Shown: in pieces, positions 45,766 to 58,500 of the stretch | Numbering within the stretch: the first letter of the stretch is position 1 | How the letters are laid out: every line of letters begins with the position of its first letter | NCBI RefSeq assembly: GCF_040807025.1 | Contig: NC_090982.1 | Coordinates: forward strand, 86,057,463 to 86,121,462 | DNA length: 64,000 nt | Reading direction: 5' to 3' | Source of the DNA: Struthio camelus | Lineage: Eukaryota > Chordata > Aves > Struthioniformes > Struthionidae | Notes under the pieces: generated by a model | Seen by the model: the letters and a program-made list of their open reading frames with translations, nothing else | Told to the model about the DNA's origin: nothing | Database searches by the model: none | Made by a program: the position numbers and the translations under genes

Positions 45766-48627
45766 ACTGGAATCTCGACTCCATAGGATTTTACCTTAAA
45801 CTCCCCTGGTGCCAACTCACCACGCTCTCCTGCCCGTTCCACCCGCCCACCCCTGGTGATTTAGCCCTGCTTTGTATATGCCTAGGAAACGTCTCTCTCC
45901 TGAGAGCTCAGCAGGCATTTAAAGTGAAGATCCAACCGTGTTCAGACCTGAACCGTGCCTCTACCTTGTCCTTTGGATGCTCCCTCTGGTAGCAGCCTCC
46001 TGGGAAGGGCTCCGTCACAAAGGACACTGATGGTTTTTACTTTCTCCTGCGATGCGGCCGCAAAAGGTGGTAGTGCCCATCTTAACGCGACGGCCCAGTG
46101 GCCGCAGCGCACTCCCAGGATGTGGGAGACCCACTTTTAATTTCCTTCCTTTCGAGAGGATTCGAAGCCACATCCTGGCCACGAGGCTAGAGGCTATTCT
46201 GCAGCAAAGCTGCTCCCACCCTTCCTGCTCCAGCTCTTCTGCCACGCAGCAAACAACTCACAGTTCATACGCTTCACACTTCTCTGAAGGTGCTCCTGGG
46301 AGCTGAGAAGGACAAGTGGGATGAGCAGGGCACGGGGGCTGCATGCTTTAACCTCCACTGGAAGATCCCAGCAGGCAGCGTGTGGGATATCACGTAACTC
46401 CTTTTGTGGATTTAGCTGTAAATAAACAGGCAGCCTTATCAGTCCTACTAGAATTGCCAAACGAAATGTCATCCTAAGCGACAAGAGTCGACTCCCCTGA
46501 TAGCCGCCTGCCTTCCTGGCCGGAGGGAGAGGTGGGCTCGAGGACTGGCCTAGGCTACGGTTTCATTGTAGGGCTGGAGCCGAAGGCACGGCTACTCAGT
46601 GCCAAAAAGGGAGCTTGCTCTCTTGTCTCCCCACGCTTCCCTGCTTCCAGCCATAAGGTCCCTCCGCTCACCAGAAGGCTGGTGTTGCTGTGTGGCTCCG
46701 GCTTAAACTGCTTGGCTCTAGCAGGCCTGGGGAAGGCAGGTGTCCCCAAGGCCACCGCTTTAGCAGAGGACACCCCCCAGCTGCCTTCACCTGACCTGAG
46801 TCAAGGCGCTTCAGCTCGGGAGCCCCTGTTGAACCCAACACGTTTCCCGTTCGTGGTCCCTGCTCTGATCACCGTCCAAGACAGTAATGTCACCCAGCCG
46901 CTCGTGCGGCTGCTCTGCCGGACTGTAGCTGCTGCCACCACAAGCGTGACAGAGCAAACACGTGCCTAGTCCTCCACTGCTGCTTCATCAGCTGATATAT
47001 TGTTTTGACCCCCCCCCTTCACACCCCCTTCGGCACCTTGGCAGCTCAGGCAGCAGACGGACCGGCACGTCGGCCTCCGCTGCCCCTGCCCGGGGGCAGT
47101 GACTTCCAACGGAGGGGCTGGTGGAGCAACAACGGGTCCTTGCGGAAGTCCCTATGGCAGATAGGTCCATTAGGGCTTATTGGCCAAGCTGAGCTCTGGT
47201 GTGCTAAAACACCCCGTATATCTGCTCTTCTGTAGTAGGCTTTTCTGCAGTGACTTGTTCTTTGCACAGGAAAGGGAGCCAATTCCTCCAACTTTTTGTT
47301 AGTTTCCTGGTGTTTATCCTACAGCACCAGTTTTTGAAGTCTAGGGGTTACGTGGGGATATCAACTGTCATTCACAAAACTATGTGCAGGCGGGCTGCTT
47401 CTCCTAATGGTTAAGCAGAAAAACTTGAAGATGACAGCACAGATGACAGTTTCAAATTGAAACCTGGCCCACAGTGCTTGAGCGCTGAAGGTTGGAGACA
47501 CCGAAAGCTTTCCAGCCTTTCAGACAGCCCCAAACTCCTCATCCTCTTGCCATACACGCTGCTCCTCCAGAAGCACAGCCAGCTCCAGTGGTCAGCTGTG
47601 TCCTTCTGCAGTCAGCAAGGCATTCGGGCACGTGGTTCTCCAGCTACGCCATTCTCCGCAGCGACATCCTAAAATCTACTAGCCCAGGCACTGAGTCCTG
47701 GCAGCCGCATCTGTGGGCCAGCAGAAGGAGAAGGTGTATCTCCGGTACGTGGCGTGACCAAGCTCAGCAGGACAGCACACAAGGACTTCACTCTGCGTAA
47801 GTAACTCTGTCCTGGCCTCTTGAACAGCTAAACTCCTTCCTGTGATTTCAAAGAAGACAGATGCTTCCATAGGGGGCCAAAAGTTTCTTATTTAACCATA
47901 TATATGTCTATATGTGTCATAAGTGTATCATCTAAAAACATGAAGGACTAGAGTGATTTTGATTCGCTGTGAGTCCTCCTAAAACACAGGCAATTCTCGG
48001 CAAGGTTAGCTACACAATCTCTTTCTGCTGTGTATGTGCTGTACCCAGTCCAGTGGTGAGGAAATGGTCAAGGGAGTTCAGCCTCATGACTGCTGAATAT
48101 CAGTCTTTACAGTCACTACTGCTCAAATGTGACACAACAGGCACAGCACCTTCTCCAACCTGCTGATGACCAGCCAGCCAGGAGCATGGACAAGCAGAAA
48201 AATCAACAACTAGTGAGACTGCCTTAATACCCAACGATTTTGGCACACTGTCCTACAGCAACGGGTTCATCCACCCCCTCCATGCCCAGCTAGGAGGGAA
48301 TCACTGGGTAAATAAACCTCCTATGCGATTAATAACCTTGTAGCTGAAGTGTGTATTTATTCAATGTATTCCCTGCCAGCAAACCATTTACGCAGGTTGT
48401 ACAAGTCTACGACTGCTTGTTTATGACTTTAATTACCAGATATGGATCAGGCAATCACCATGGTAAGAAAGGCGGTTAATAAAGACATATGAATATGTGT
48501 TAATAAACTCTGTTTGGGATAAATTAAGTCCTGGGCTTACGTTTGCTTTAAACTGTCTGAGTCATAACCAAGAAGTACTACTCTAAATGTTCTTTAGGTT
48601 AAAGATACTAAAAGATGCCCACAGCTT

Positions 48628-48880
48628 GTGCCCACAATTTGGACACAAATTGAAATACAGGTAATTTCATTTAAACACAAGAAAAAAAAACTTTCTACTG
48701 TGAGGGTGACTGGACGCTGGAACAGGTTGCCCAGAGAGGTTGTGGAGTCTCCAGTCCTTGGAGACATTCAAAACCCAACTGGACACGGTCCTGGGCAATC
48801 TGCTCTAGGTGACCCTGCTTGAGCCGGCCCCCTCCAGAGGTCCTTGCCAGCCCCAGCTATTCTGTGCATCCTACTCAACG
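48628..48880 (+). mobile_element. CR1 LINE 3' fragment (plus orientation)
   Basis: Clear CR1 3' end: GGAACAGGTTGCCCAGAGAG, GTTGTGGAGTCTCCAGTCCT, GGACACGGTCCTGGGCAATC, CTCTAGGTGACCCTGCTTGA and a final CCAGAGGTCCTTGCCAGCCC. It is better preserved than the copy at 4.4 kb and therefore probably younger. It is 5'-truncated and lacks reverse transcriptase coding sequence. Confidence 0.93.
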
Positions 48881-49756
48881 CTTCTTCTAAAGCTAATTGC
48901 ACTCTGTACCATGAAACACAGCCTCAACCTTCATCCATTTGTTACACCGCATGTCCTAACCAAAATGGATCAGAGTCTCCTCCTCTGCTGTCATTTGCTC
49001 TGTCTCTCCACGGCTGCGCTCTTCCACAGCTCCTCTGGGTCTACTGATGAACCGCAATCAAGCCTTCTCTTCCAGGGAAGCCAGAGGGCTTCTGTGCCTG
49101 CACTCCTCTGCTGGCAAGCTGTGCGATACCACGGAGAGCGAGGGACGGCCTGGGGGGCAGCAGCAGGAACGTTGCTAGCAGGCAGGACCAGGCTGTCGTC
49201 ACCCCTGGACCGAGGCGGAGATGTGCTCCAAAGCCTGGGGAACGAGCCGTTACCCCCACGAATGCGGGAGGGTCAGCCATCAGACAGTTGGTGGCTGGGA
49301 AGCACCAATACATGCACCAAGGTATGCTATGCAAAAAGCTGCGAGCGTGAACACCTAGTCCCTTCTTCCCAAGCTCTGGTAATGCCTGTAGCCACCCTTC
49401 TAGCACCTTTGCTGATCATCACAGTATGTGGTTTGTTGTTCTTTTCTTTCCAGTCTTATTGTCAGTGATTTTCCTCAGCTCTCTGCTCTCTCCTGCTCTG
49501 GTGATTGCAGCGTTTTCCTCTCCGAAATACACAGACGGCCTCACTTTGATCCTAAATGTCACCTCTGAGGTCATCCCTCCTTCCTTGCTTAGTCACCCCC
49601 CGCCCCGCTTCGCTGTTGCAACAAGTGTGACCCAAGCGCCCTCCAACCCTTTCCGTGTCAGCCCGTTCTCGCTGATCCCCTCTAGCCGAGCCGCCCTCCC
49701 CCTCTCCAGCCTTTCCGCTCCGCTCCACTTTCCAAGCGCCGTCTTTCCCAGTGCAT

Positions 49757-49800
49757 GGGGCTTGGGGAGTCACATGCCGGGGCTTGGGGAGATCATATGA
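49757..49800. repeat. 22-bp imperfect tandem pair
   Basis: GGGGCTTGGGGAG occurs twice with a 22-bp period, followed by TCACATGCC and ATCATATGA respectively. It lies in the G+C-rich intergenic segment upstream of LIPG. Confidence 0.8.
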
Positions 49801-52215
49801 CGGGCAGGGACGGCAGGGCCAGGCTGCAGCCGGCATCCCCTGGCTGCGGGGACCGCAAGGTATCCAACTCCCGCGGCGCAGTCCCACCACGGGATGTCCC
49901 TCCGGCGCCGGTGGAGCACCCCCCCCGCCCCGAGCTGGATGGTGCCACTTCCGAGCCCCGCTTGCTCCTACATGATGTTCTGCTTCAAGGAAAACGCTGC
50001 CTCTGCAAAGCGTATCGCCACTTTGTACCGAAACCCCCTCTGGTGTCTCCTGCTCCCTCACTCGCTCCGTCCCCAGACTGGGAGTTCCCGGGGAGGGGGA
50101 CATCGGCAACACCTGGACATCACCAGCAGGAACACAAGCACAAGGAAAATGCCTCAAGCTTTTCTTAATTAATTGCCGAGCAACCCACTCTTCCTAATGA
50201 GATCCACACACTCGAGCACCACAATCAGTGGCAGAAGTTAAGCGATTAGAAAGAAATGGCCAGAAGGTGAACCAGAGCCCTGCGGGAGGGGAACGACCAG
50301 CACTCCTGGAGACATCCTCACCGCTGCCTGCCCGGACGCAGACCCGGCGTCATAGCGCACGTGGGGTCCGCGCGCGCGGCAGATTTCCCTAACTCGGTGG
50401 GAGACGCTGAGGACTCGGGGGGTCTTCAACGGAAACTGTGCAACTTGGGGTGGGGGGAATAAAACGGGTAATAGTGTTGGTATAAGAAAAGCTAGCGTCC
50501 GAGTTAGCGTCGCACGGAGGCGAGCAGGAGGCGCTGGGATCGCCCGAGGCTTTCGGCCGGCTCGGCGCCCGGCCCGCCTCGGATTTGGGAAGGGAGAGGT
50601 TCAAAGGAGAAGGCGAAGGGAAAGCAGGGTGCTGGGCAACGAACGGGCCCCTGCCCCGGGCCATGCGCAGCACGGGCTTGTGCCCCAACCCGCTCGTCAC
50701 ACTTTTTCCGAAAAATAGAAACTAGTACGTAAAGAAGGGAGAAAGGAGCCCTCAGCAGAGACCGGCCGATGGCCTCGCGGGACGCCCGGAGGCGCGTACC
50801 GGCCCCAGCGTTTCCTCCCTGGCTGACGGCGTCGGCCGGACTCGGCGTTTGGTGGGAACGCGGGGATTTGCTCTCCGAGGCGCCCGCGAGCGCTCCCGGC
50901 CCGGCTCTGCACCCGCGCAGCGCGCGCCCCGCCACAACCCGGCGGGCCGGGGGGGTTTCACGTGGGACCGGGAGGCCCAGCGCAAGCCCGCAGGCTCAGC
51001 TGTAAATAGGCGGCGGCGAGCCGAGGCGTTCGCGGCGGGCTTACAGGCTGCGGGCTCGGCAGGAGAGTGCGTTCGCGACCGACGGCACCGTTAACAGGCG
51101 CTCGGTATAGCTCGGTGCTCGGGAGAGGCTTGGGGGGCGGTTTCAGTACGTGGAATTATAAATCTGGTATATTAGCGATAATCACCTCTAAAGCGCCGGT
51201 GCGATGATTTTTTTTTTTTTTGAAGGGTTTTCATGTTCATTGGTGCTGCTTGCTGCAAGGAAAGCAGGTGGCGGTGGGCTCACTTTAAGGCCAGACGAAT
51301 TAGAGGCAGATTTTTGCTCAAGGGAAAAACGGGGAAACCTCTTCTATTAAACGCCGCTGACGAAATCCCTCTCTAATTTTGCTGCTTTTAGCGTTGTGCT
51401 GCTAAGAAGCGAAGCCGACTCCTCTCGGCTCCTTCCCTCCCCGGCTCCGCTCTGCCTCAGCCCCTCTAAGGCGGCCAGGCTGCGGCCACAGCTGGGCAGC
51501 CAATTTTTTTCTATTTCTTATAAAAAATGCCCGTTATTTCGGGAACAGTCCCGTTCTGCTTTTGCGCTCAACCTTAGGAAATCGCGGCGGAGCGAGAACC
51601 CGCCAGCCCCCGGGGAGGGCCAGGATCTCGCTGGGCATCGCCCAGCCGCCGCCACGCAGCCTCCAGCAGCCCCGCGAGTGCTGCAGAGACTGAGCTTCCA
51701 GCTCTGCCCCCGCGGCTCGTTTGCCCCGGTTCATTATTTATGACTTAGTAAAAGTCCCAGAAATTCCAGCTGGCAGCCGTGACATCTTTCCTAGCCGGGG
51801 GGGGGGGGGGAACCTAATCAAACCTAGGAAGGTCTCCTGAAGGTTTTTTTGGTCCTCACGAACTGCCACTTCCCCACGAGTCCTGGGGGGTTGGGCGGGG
51901 GGGGGGGGGGGAACGGCCAAAGCAGAATCAACCCAAAAGCAGGACGCGACGGTCACTTTTCACAGCAGAGCGTGGGGGTTTTGGGGTTTTTTTTTTTCTT
52001 TTTTTTCTTTTTTTTGCCGTGCGTCTCGGGATGATGCGCGAGGGCGGCACGGCCAGGTGCTCCGCTGCACCCCAGTCCTCGCTGCGTCCACGAGCCGTGA
52101 CATCGCCTCCTCCGGGGGGCAGCGGGAGACAGCAGCAGGGGGGAGCCCACGCGTGACCACCCGGACGGGGCACCCACGCGAGCTACACGCGCTGTGCGCC
52201 CCTGCCACCCCCCCT

Positions 52216-52260
52216 CGCGCGCGCGCGCGCGCGCTGCCCCCCCACCCCCCGATGGGGGGG
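52216..52260. repeat. (CG)9 run with adjacent C/G hairpin
   Basis: Alternating CG for 19 nt (52216-52234), then a C-rich stretch and CCCCCCGATGGGGGG (about 52245-52260), which can fold on itself. The CG run is a classic Z-DNA former. Both lie about 200-250 bp upstream of the inferred LIPG start. Confidence 0.9.
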
Positions 52261-52339
52261 GAGTTCCCACGCGGGGCCGTGGGGCGCCGCCCCCCCTCCC
52301 CCAGCAGCGCGTGGCCCTTCCATTGAGACTTTCGGAGAC

Positions 52340-52367
52340 TGACGTCACGGAGGGCGTGACCAATGGG
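52340..52367 (+). promoter_or_regulatory. LIPG: CRE and CCAAT box of LIPG
   Basis: Perfect TGACGTCA followed 11 bp later by ACCAATGGG. This pairing (CREB/ATF with NF-Y) suits a promoter about 100 bp upstream of transcription start. It suggests cAMP or stress input to LIPG transcription, by inference only. Confidence 0.75.
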
Positions 52368-52520
52368 AGAGCCGCTCGGGACCGGCGCCGCCAGGTCCGG
52401 CCCCATCGGGCCACGAGCGCCGCCCCGCGCGGCCCCTTAAAGCGCGCCGCCGCCCGCGCCCGCGGAGGGCCAGTGCCGCCGCCGCGGAGCCTGCCGAGCC
52501 CGGCCGCGCCGCCCTGCGCC

Positions 52521-55500
52521 ATGAGGAGGCTCGTCCTCCTGCTCTGCGCCGGCGTGACCTGTTGCATGGCAGCTGGGGCCGCGGAGGCAACGCTGCTGGG
52601 AGGAGGTGGGTGAAGGGGTGCGCGGGCGCGCAGCCCGCTGCCGGCGCGCAAAAGCCGCGCGGCTCGAGGCGGCCGGTCGCGCGGGGCAAGTTTCGGCTGC
52701 CGGCGAGGAGCGGAAGCCGCGGGGGGGGGGGGGGGCGCTGTGGCGGCAAAGCGCGCGTCTTACGCGGGCGCGGGAGGTACCGGCGCTCCGCGAGGCTCCC
52801 GGCTCCGCCAGCACCCGCGGAGCCGGCAGAGGCAGCCGGCCGGACCGGGCTGCGGCCGTGGGCGCCGGGTGGGACGCGCAGCCCCGCAGCGGGGATGCGG
52901 TGTCACCCGCGGAGAGCGGCCGGGACAGCGCGGGCCGCCGCTTTCTGGGTGCTGCTGCGCCTGGGAGGGCGCCTGTGGCGGGGGGCTCCGTGGGTGAGGC
53001 GGCCTCTGAAACCGTGCACGAAGCCAAGCGCTGGGAAAGGCAGTAACCCGCCCGCCCTCCGCCTGGCCCCCTCCTTCCAGATGATGCTCTGGCCGCGCTG
53101 CTGGAGGAAGGCAAAGAGCAGGCGCCGGCTCCCAAGCGGCAGGTGAAGTTCAACCTCCGCTCCTCGCCCGACTCCGAGGACGAAGGCTGCGCCCTCGCCG
53201 TAGGCCACGACCGCTGTTTAGAGGAGTGCAACTTCAACGCCACGGCTAAAACCTTCTTCATTATTCACGGCTGGACGGTGAGTGCGGAGGCTCCCGCGCA
53301 GCGCTCTTTGCGCCGGCCGATGGAAGGGCGCGCACCCGCCGTCCTCGGAAACGCCCCGTGGGCGACAGCGTACGGGGCGCGCAGGGCAGCGGGCCGCGTT
53401 GCAAGCGCCGCGGCCTCGTCGTAGCTGCGCTCGGCGCCTCTGCAGCGACGCCGGCTCGCTTTGTGCTTAAAGCTCTGTGAAACCACCTAGTTCGTGTGCG
53501 GCCTTTCAGGATCGCTTTGCGTCTCTTTAACGTGAACGCGGTAAAGGGAACTTGATGGTTTTCCCTAAAAAATGCAACTTAGTAACCACTATGAAGTTGA
53601 CGCTTGATTTAACAAATATATAGACTTTCTGCGATTGTAGCTCTGTGCCCACGGTCCTTAATTTTGCAGCATGGGCTCCCCTAAGCAAATAGGGGGCAAA
53701 CAGTTTATCGAGCTTTCTTCTGTTTTATGTAACCGAGCGTGTGGCATTAGCGGATTTATCAGCTCTGCCTGTGCTTATGCAAGCCAAAGTGCCAAGCCTG
53801 GAAAATTTTGCAATCCCTCAGAATTCCTGAAACTCTTGGGGACTGGGAGATAAGGTGGCAGGTGCCTCTCCCTCCTCCCTTAAAAGGCAAGGAAGCTAAC
53901 TACTGGGCTGTCAAAACTTGTTTCTCTTATTCCATGAGTGAAGCGCTGAGAAGTACTGGGCTTTGCAGAGAGGCGCATATCTGGAGTAAACATGTAAGCT
54001 GCCAACAAAGACCTGAGGGCAAGCCTGTGGATGTGCAATCTCTGCCCTGTAACTGGGGAAACCTCATGCTTGGATCTCTCCGCAGATGAGCGGCATGTTC
54101 GAAACCTGGCTGGGCAGCCTGGTCTCAGCCCTTCAGGAGAGAGAGAAGGATGCGAACGTGGTGGTGGTGGACTGGCTGGCGCTTGCCCACCAGCTCTATA
54201 CGGATGCTGTGAACAACACGGAGGTCGTTGGGAAAAGCATAGCCAGGCTGCTGAACTGGTTACAGGTAAAACTTGCGAGAACAGCCTGTGTTGTAATGGT
54301 CAACGAAGGATGGTTGCACAAGGGGCCAGAAAGGCATTGGTGTAACCCTAATCCCCAAGGCTTAGTGCAACGGTGGCCCCCTAGCTAAGGAGGGGAAGGA
54401 GTCCTTCCTCCTGCATCTCCTCAGATTGGCTCAGGCGTACACAGCCCTCAGGAGCCTGAGCCATGCAAACCTGGGAGCCGGGTGCTCAAAGTCTGTGTCC
54501 ATTCAGCAAGACGGATGGAAAGGGGAAGGGATGTGCTCCAACACTGAACCTGGAGCTGGTGTGCCCCGGAACCATCCCTGGCCAGTATGAAGGTCAGCTG
54601 CTGTTGCTGGCTCTTGGGGGGAAGAGCATTCCTGATGCTGTTTAAATGAAGAACATCCTAATTGGGATTGAAAGCTGGGTGGTATGGTTGGGGCAAAAAA
54701 AGTGCTGTGCAAATATGCATTGTGCATATGTCTTGAGGAAACAGAAGGAATGAAAACATGTTTGTCTCCCCTGCTCCCTCCAGTCTAGTCCTAGAACTGG
54801 ATGTTAGATAGGTGAGTCCTGCAGATAGGAGCTGTGCAGATGTTCTGAAAAACATGAACAAATTATTTTCTTCCTGCCTTGCAGGAGAACCCTCTCTTCC
54901 AGCTTCAAAATGTTCACTTGATTGGATACAGCCTTGGGGCCCATGTTGCTGGCTTTGCTGGTAACCACGTCCAGGGGACAATAGGCAGAATTACAGGTAA
55001 GTGGCTCTTTCAGTGATCTTTCACCTTTTAGTAGCATTATCTCCCTGGAACGTTTCCTGAAGAGGCTTATTCATGGCATTGATGTGTTGCCACAGGCTTG
55101 CCTGTTCAGAAACAGCAAGCATCCTACCTGTGGTGGTAGTGGGGAGCACAGCACTCTCCAGCCACATCAGAGGAAAGCTCCTTAATGTAGGACAACAAAC
55201 ATAGAGATGCCTATGAAAAAAATCTCTTTCTGGGGACAACCTGCTCTTGAGTAGATTTGGAGGTTAGTTGTGGGTTCAAAGAAGTCCAGCTCAGGCCCTT
55301 CCTATCCATAGCCTCTTGAGTAGACGCTGTTTCCGTATTCGTAACTCAAATTGACGGGGGCGAGAGCTATTGGGTGCAGTTTGCCCTATGGGACGTTTGG
55401 CCAAAATCCCCTCATTCTTTTATGTAACTATTTTATTAGAGGGTGCTTTGTACAGAGTGCTTTCGATTCTGGAGGGAAAGAGACCTCAAATGTGAGAGGT

Positions 55501-58500
55501 TAAGATTGGTAGAAGGGGTTGCGTTAAGAGCCTAAATGCGATACTGGCAGTGAGAATTCATTAGTCTGGCAATAAACCTGCATATTGGTCAAGTCAAAAA
55601 GGTGACTGTTCAGATCACCTAACCATTACATCGAGAAATGGCTAAAGTGCACAATTTCAGGTCCTCAGTGAGGCTGAGGTTAACTTAAAGGCCAAAACCC
55701 ATCATGATCTCAGATGCAGGAACTACCTGCTGCTGCCTAAACTTTTATTAGTCCCTCTGTACATCCAGTCTGAAAATAGACTAAACATATCCAAAGTGGC
55801 CCTGGCTGCCAGCAGTCTCTGGAGTGCTAGACCTCTTAGTGTTCAGTCAACTGCCACCTCTTGAAGTGTCTCAACGCTTTGAGCAAAAACTTGTCATTTC
55901 CAGCAGGCAACATGAAGCTGTCTCTGTACATAGAGCAGACCAGTGCTAATACTGGGGTGTATCGCACCTAAGCGTTAGGAGACATCTTCATCTGCTTCCT
56001 CAGTGAGCCCACAGTGAAGAGATCTGGAGACAGTACCCACAATGAGGCAGAGAATGTCTGTGTAGCATGCGGGCATGAGGGCTCCTAGCAGCAGGCTCTT
56101 GGCTACTGCGTATGAAATGACCTGAGTTCTTACCTGGTGTCTTCTGTGCTGTCTCTAATCCTAGGCTTGGATCCGGCTGGCCCTATGTTTGAAGGAGTGG
56201 ACCCTAGCAAGCGCCTCTCCCCCGATGATGCTAGCTTTGTGGATGTCCTGCACACCTACACCAGGGAAACGCTAGGCATTAGCATTGGGATCCAGATGCC
56301 TGTAGGCCATGTTGACATCTACCCCAATGGGGGAGACTTCCAGCCTGGCTGTGGACTAAGTGATGTCTTAGGAGCAATTGCCTATGGGAGTAAGTTCTTG
56401 TTACTACTTTTGCCTCTGGTCAGTGTAGACTCCTCACGCATAGACCGAGGTTGACGCTGGGGAACGATCCCATTTACAAGAGCAGAGAAAACTTTTTCCT
56501 TCTAAACTGCCTGTTCTACTGGAGATAGTTACTAGAAACTAGACCTGCTTTTAATTCTGAAGTAGCATGTTTTCACCCTAACACCTGATCAAAACCTCTG
56601 GTCCTGTTGTGCTGGCTCTGGAATCCTCTTTAAAGCTGACTGTGATAGAGACTAAGATCGGTCCTCTTCAAGTGTCTTGCGCTAACCTTTTGAATGGCTA
56701 CTCTTTGAAAAATGTCAAATTTAGCCAAACTCAACTTCTGTTGGGCTAAAAAAAGCTCAGCTCGCTATGTCTTATGGCTGCCAAGGTGACGAATGCTTAA
56801 ACAAAATGTATCCCTTGCAACTCTGCTCCTCTAGCTATTGGTGACGTTGTTAAATGTGAGCACGAGCGGTCTGTGCACCTCTTTGTGGACTCCCTTGTGA
56901 ACCAAGATAAACAAAGCTTCGCGTTTCAATGTACTGATTCCAGTCGCTTCAAGAAGGGAATCTGCCTGAGCTGCCGGAAGAACCGCTGCAATGGCATAGG
57001 CTACAATGCCAGGAAAACTAGGAACAAAAGAAACAGCAAGATGTACTTAAAAACAAGAGCTGACATGCCATTCAAAGGTATGCTTTCTCTTAAAGAGCAT
57101 AGTCTGATCTCTCTAAGAGTGGATGAGTGAGGTGACCGTTATATTCAATACTGAGGCAAACGTAGAGGTGGAAGAGTAGCATCACCCCCAAGAAGGGGAG
57201 CGACAGGCAGTAGAGCCTGCTGCTGTTACCTGGCTACGCTACTGCTCTGGAGCATCACCGTGCTCCTTCCTCCATGTGAAATAACCAGGGCTCTGGCTGT
57301 AAGGACACGCTTGCTGCCTTCTAAGCAGGTCTATGGCTTACATGCTCCCTGCTTGCAAACCCACCTCTACCTTAGTGTGGTATGAGGTTTGGAGAGCCCT
57401 CCCCAGCATGGACAGAAGGGGTCCTGCAGCTCCATCTATTGTTGGGAAAATGTCAACTTTATAATTGGAGGCAAAGCAGGAAAAAAACCCTGATCTGTGA
57501 TGTCTTGATATACGTATCTATATGGTGATGGACCCCTTTAAAAAGGGTCTAACCTTTGCCTGCCAGCACTATTTCACGAAGAGCCACGCTTAACAGCACT
57601 GGCTCTTCACGAACTTGGCTCCATCTATGCTATCCTTGTCTCCCTGCAGTCTACCATTATCAGATGAAAATGCACGTCTTCAGCTACAAGAGCTTGGGAG
57701 AGGCTGACCCCACCTTCTCCATCACCCTTCATGGCACCAATGGAGACTCTGAACCCTTCTCTTTAGAAATGTAAGTAAACTGACTTATTGTGCTCACTTC
57801 AAGAAGGTAACTGAGACTAGACAAAGACAAGGTGATGTAACTCCTTTTCTTCCAGTAACTGGAATTAAACTGATTGCAACTGATTCTAGCAGCCTCACTT
57901 TGCATTGCAACTGATGCATTGCAACTGCATAGATTCTAATGATAATGATTCTAATGCAACCGCATTGCAACTGATTCTAGCAGCCTCACTTCACCTTTCA
58001 AAAACTTTTCGTGGAGCAACTTCATTATAACTTGTTGCCGAGAAAGCAGTTTGTGCCCAGTCCTCTGCACATTGGTCTTCATGGCTCAGCGTTGAAGTTT
58101 TGTCCTGTCCCTCCCTCCCTCCCTCCCACTTTGGATATAGTCTGAAAGCACCTCTACCTCGAGGTGGTGTTGACCTCCTTTACTTTGTTTCCTCTGGGAC
58201 AGGGTATGACATTCACCTGTCTAATGCCTCCTATTAAACCAGCTATCCAAGCTCACTTTAATGATATCAGTAATTAACTGGTGGCAGTTGAACATAACGC
58301 ACTTGATAAGCTGCAAAGGGCTGTCTTGAATGCCTTGCATTGAATGACAGAGCATCTGGCACTCTTCCATAAGGAAGAAATGTTGAGTCTCTGCTTATCT
58401 TTCAGGCTTGAGCGAATTGGCCTTAATGCCACCAACACCTTCCTGGTCTATACTGAAAAGGACATGGGTGACCTCTTAAAAATAAAGCTCACCTGGGAGG

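Larger units (their letters stand above)
41620..50250. other. Intergenic region between RPL17 and LIPG
   Basis: About 8.6 kb between two divergent genes. It holds two probable old amniote repeats (44.2 and 45.6 kb), a CR1 fragment (48.6 kb), GGA repeats near 42.64 kb and a 22-bp tandem pair at 49.76 kb. The right third becomes G+C-rich and shows long overlapping open frames on both strands, none with a recognisable domain or splice-consistent homologue. No protein gene is expected here from mammalian synteny. Confidence 0.6.
50340..52520 (+). promoter_or_regulatory. LIPG: LIPG upstream CpG island and proximal promoter
   Basis: G+C- and CpG-rich for about 2 kb before the start codon and continuing past exon 1 to about 53.5 kb. 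The proximal part has a perfect CRE (TGACGTCA, 52340-52347) and a CCAAT box (ACCAATGGG, 52359-52367), with TTAAA at 52437-52441 that could act as a weak TATA. A start site near 52465 would fit. Further up are G runs (51800-51811, 51897-51912), T-rich tracts at 51.98-52.01 kb and a CG dinucleotide run at 52216-52234. No other gene was recognised in the island. Confidence 0.75.

Noticed and set aside
48809-49468. 219-codon plus-strand open frame between RPL17 and LIPG
   Set aside because: It begins inside the CR1 tail and shows no recognisable domain or conserved motif.
49552-50157. 201-codon minus-strand frame overlapping a 137-codon plus-strand frame
   Set aside because: Both strands open in G+C-rich DNA without any familiar domain. 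Transcript evidence would be needed to revive either.
52437-53261. 274-codon minus-strand open frame across LIPG exons 1 and 2
   Set aside because: Antisense to proven LIPG exons and explained by absence of AT-rich stop codons in G+C-rich DNA.
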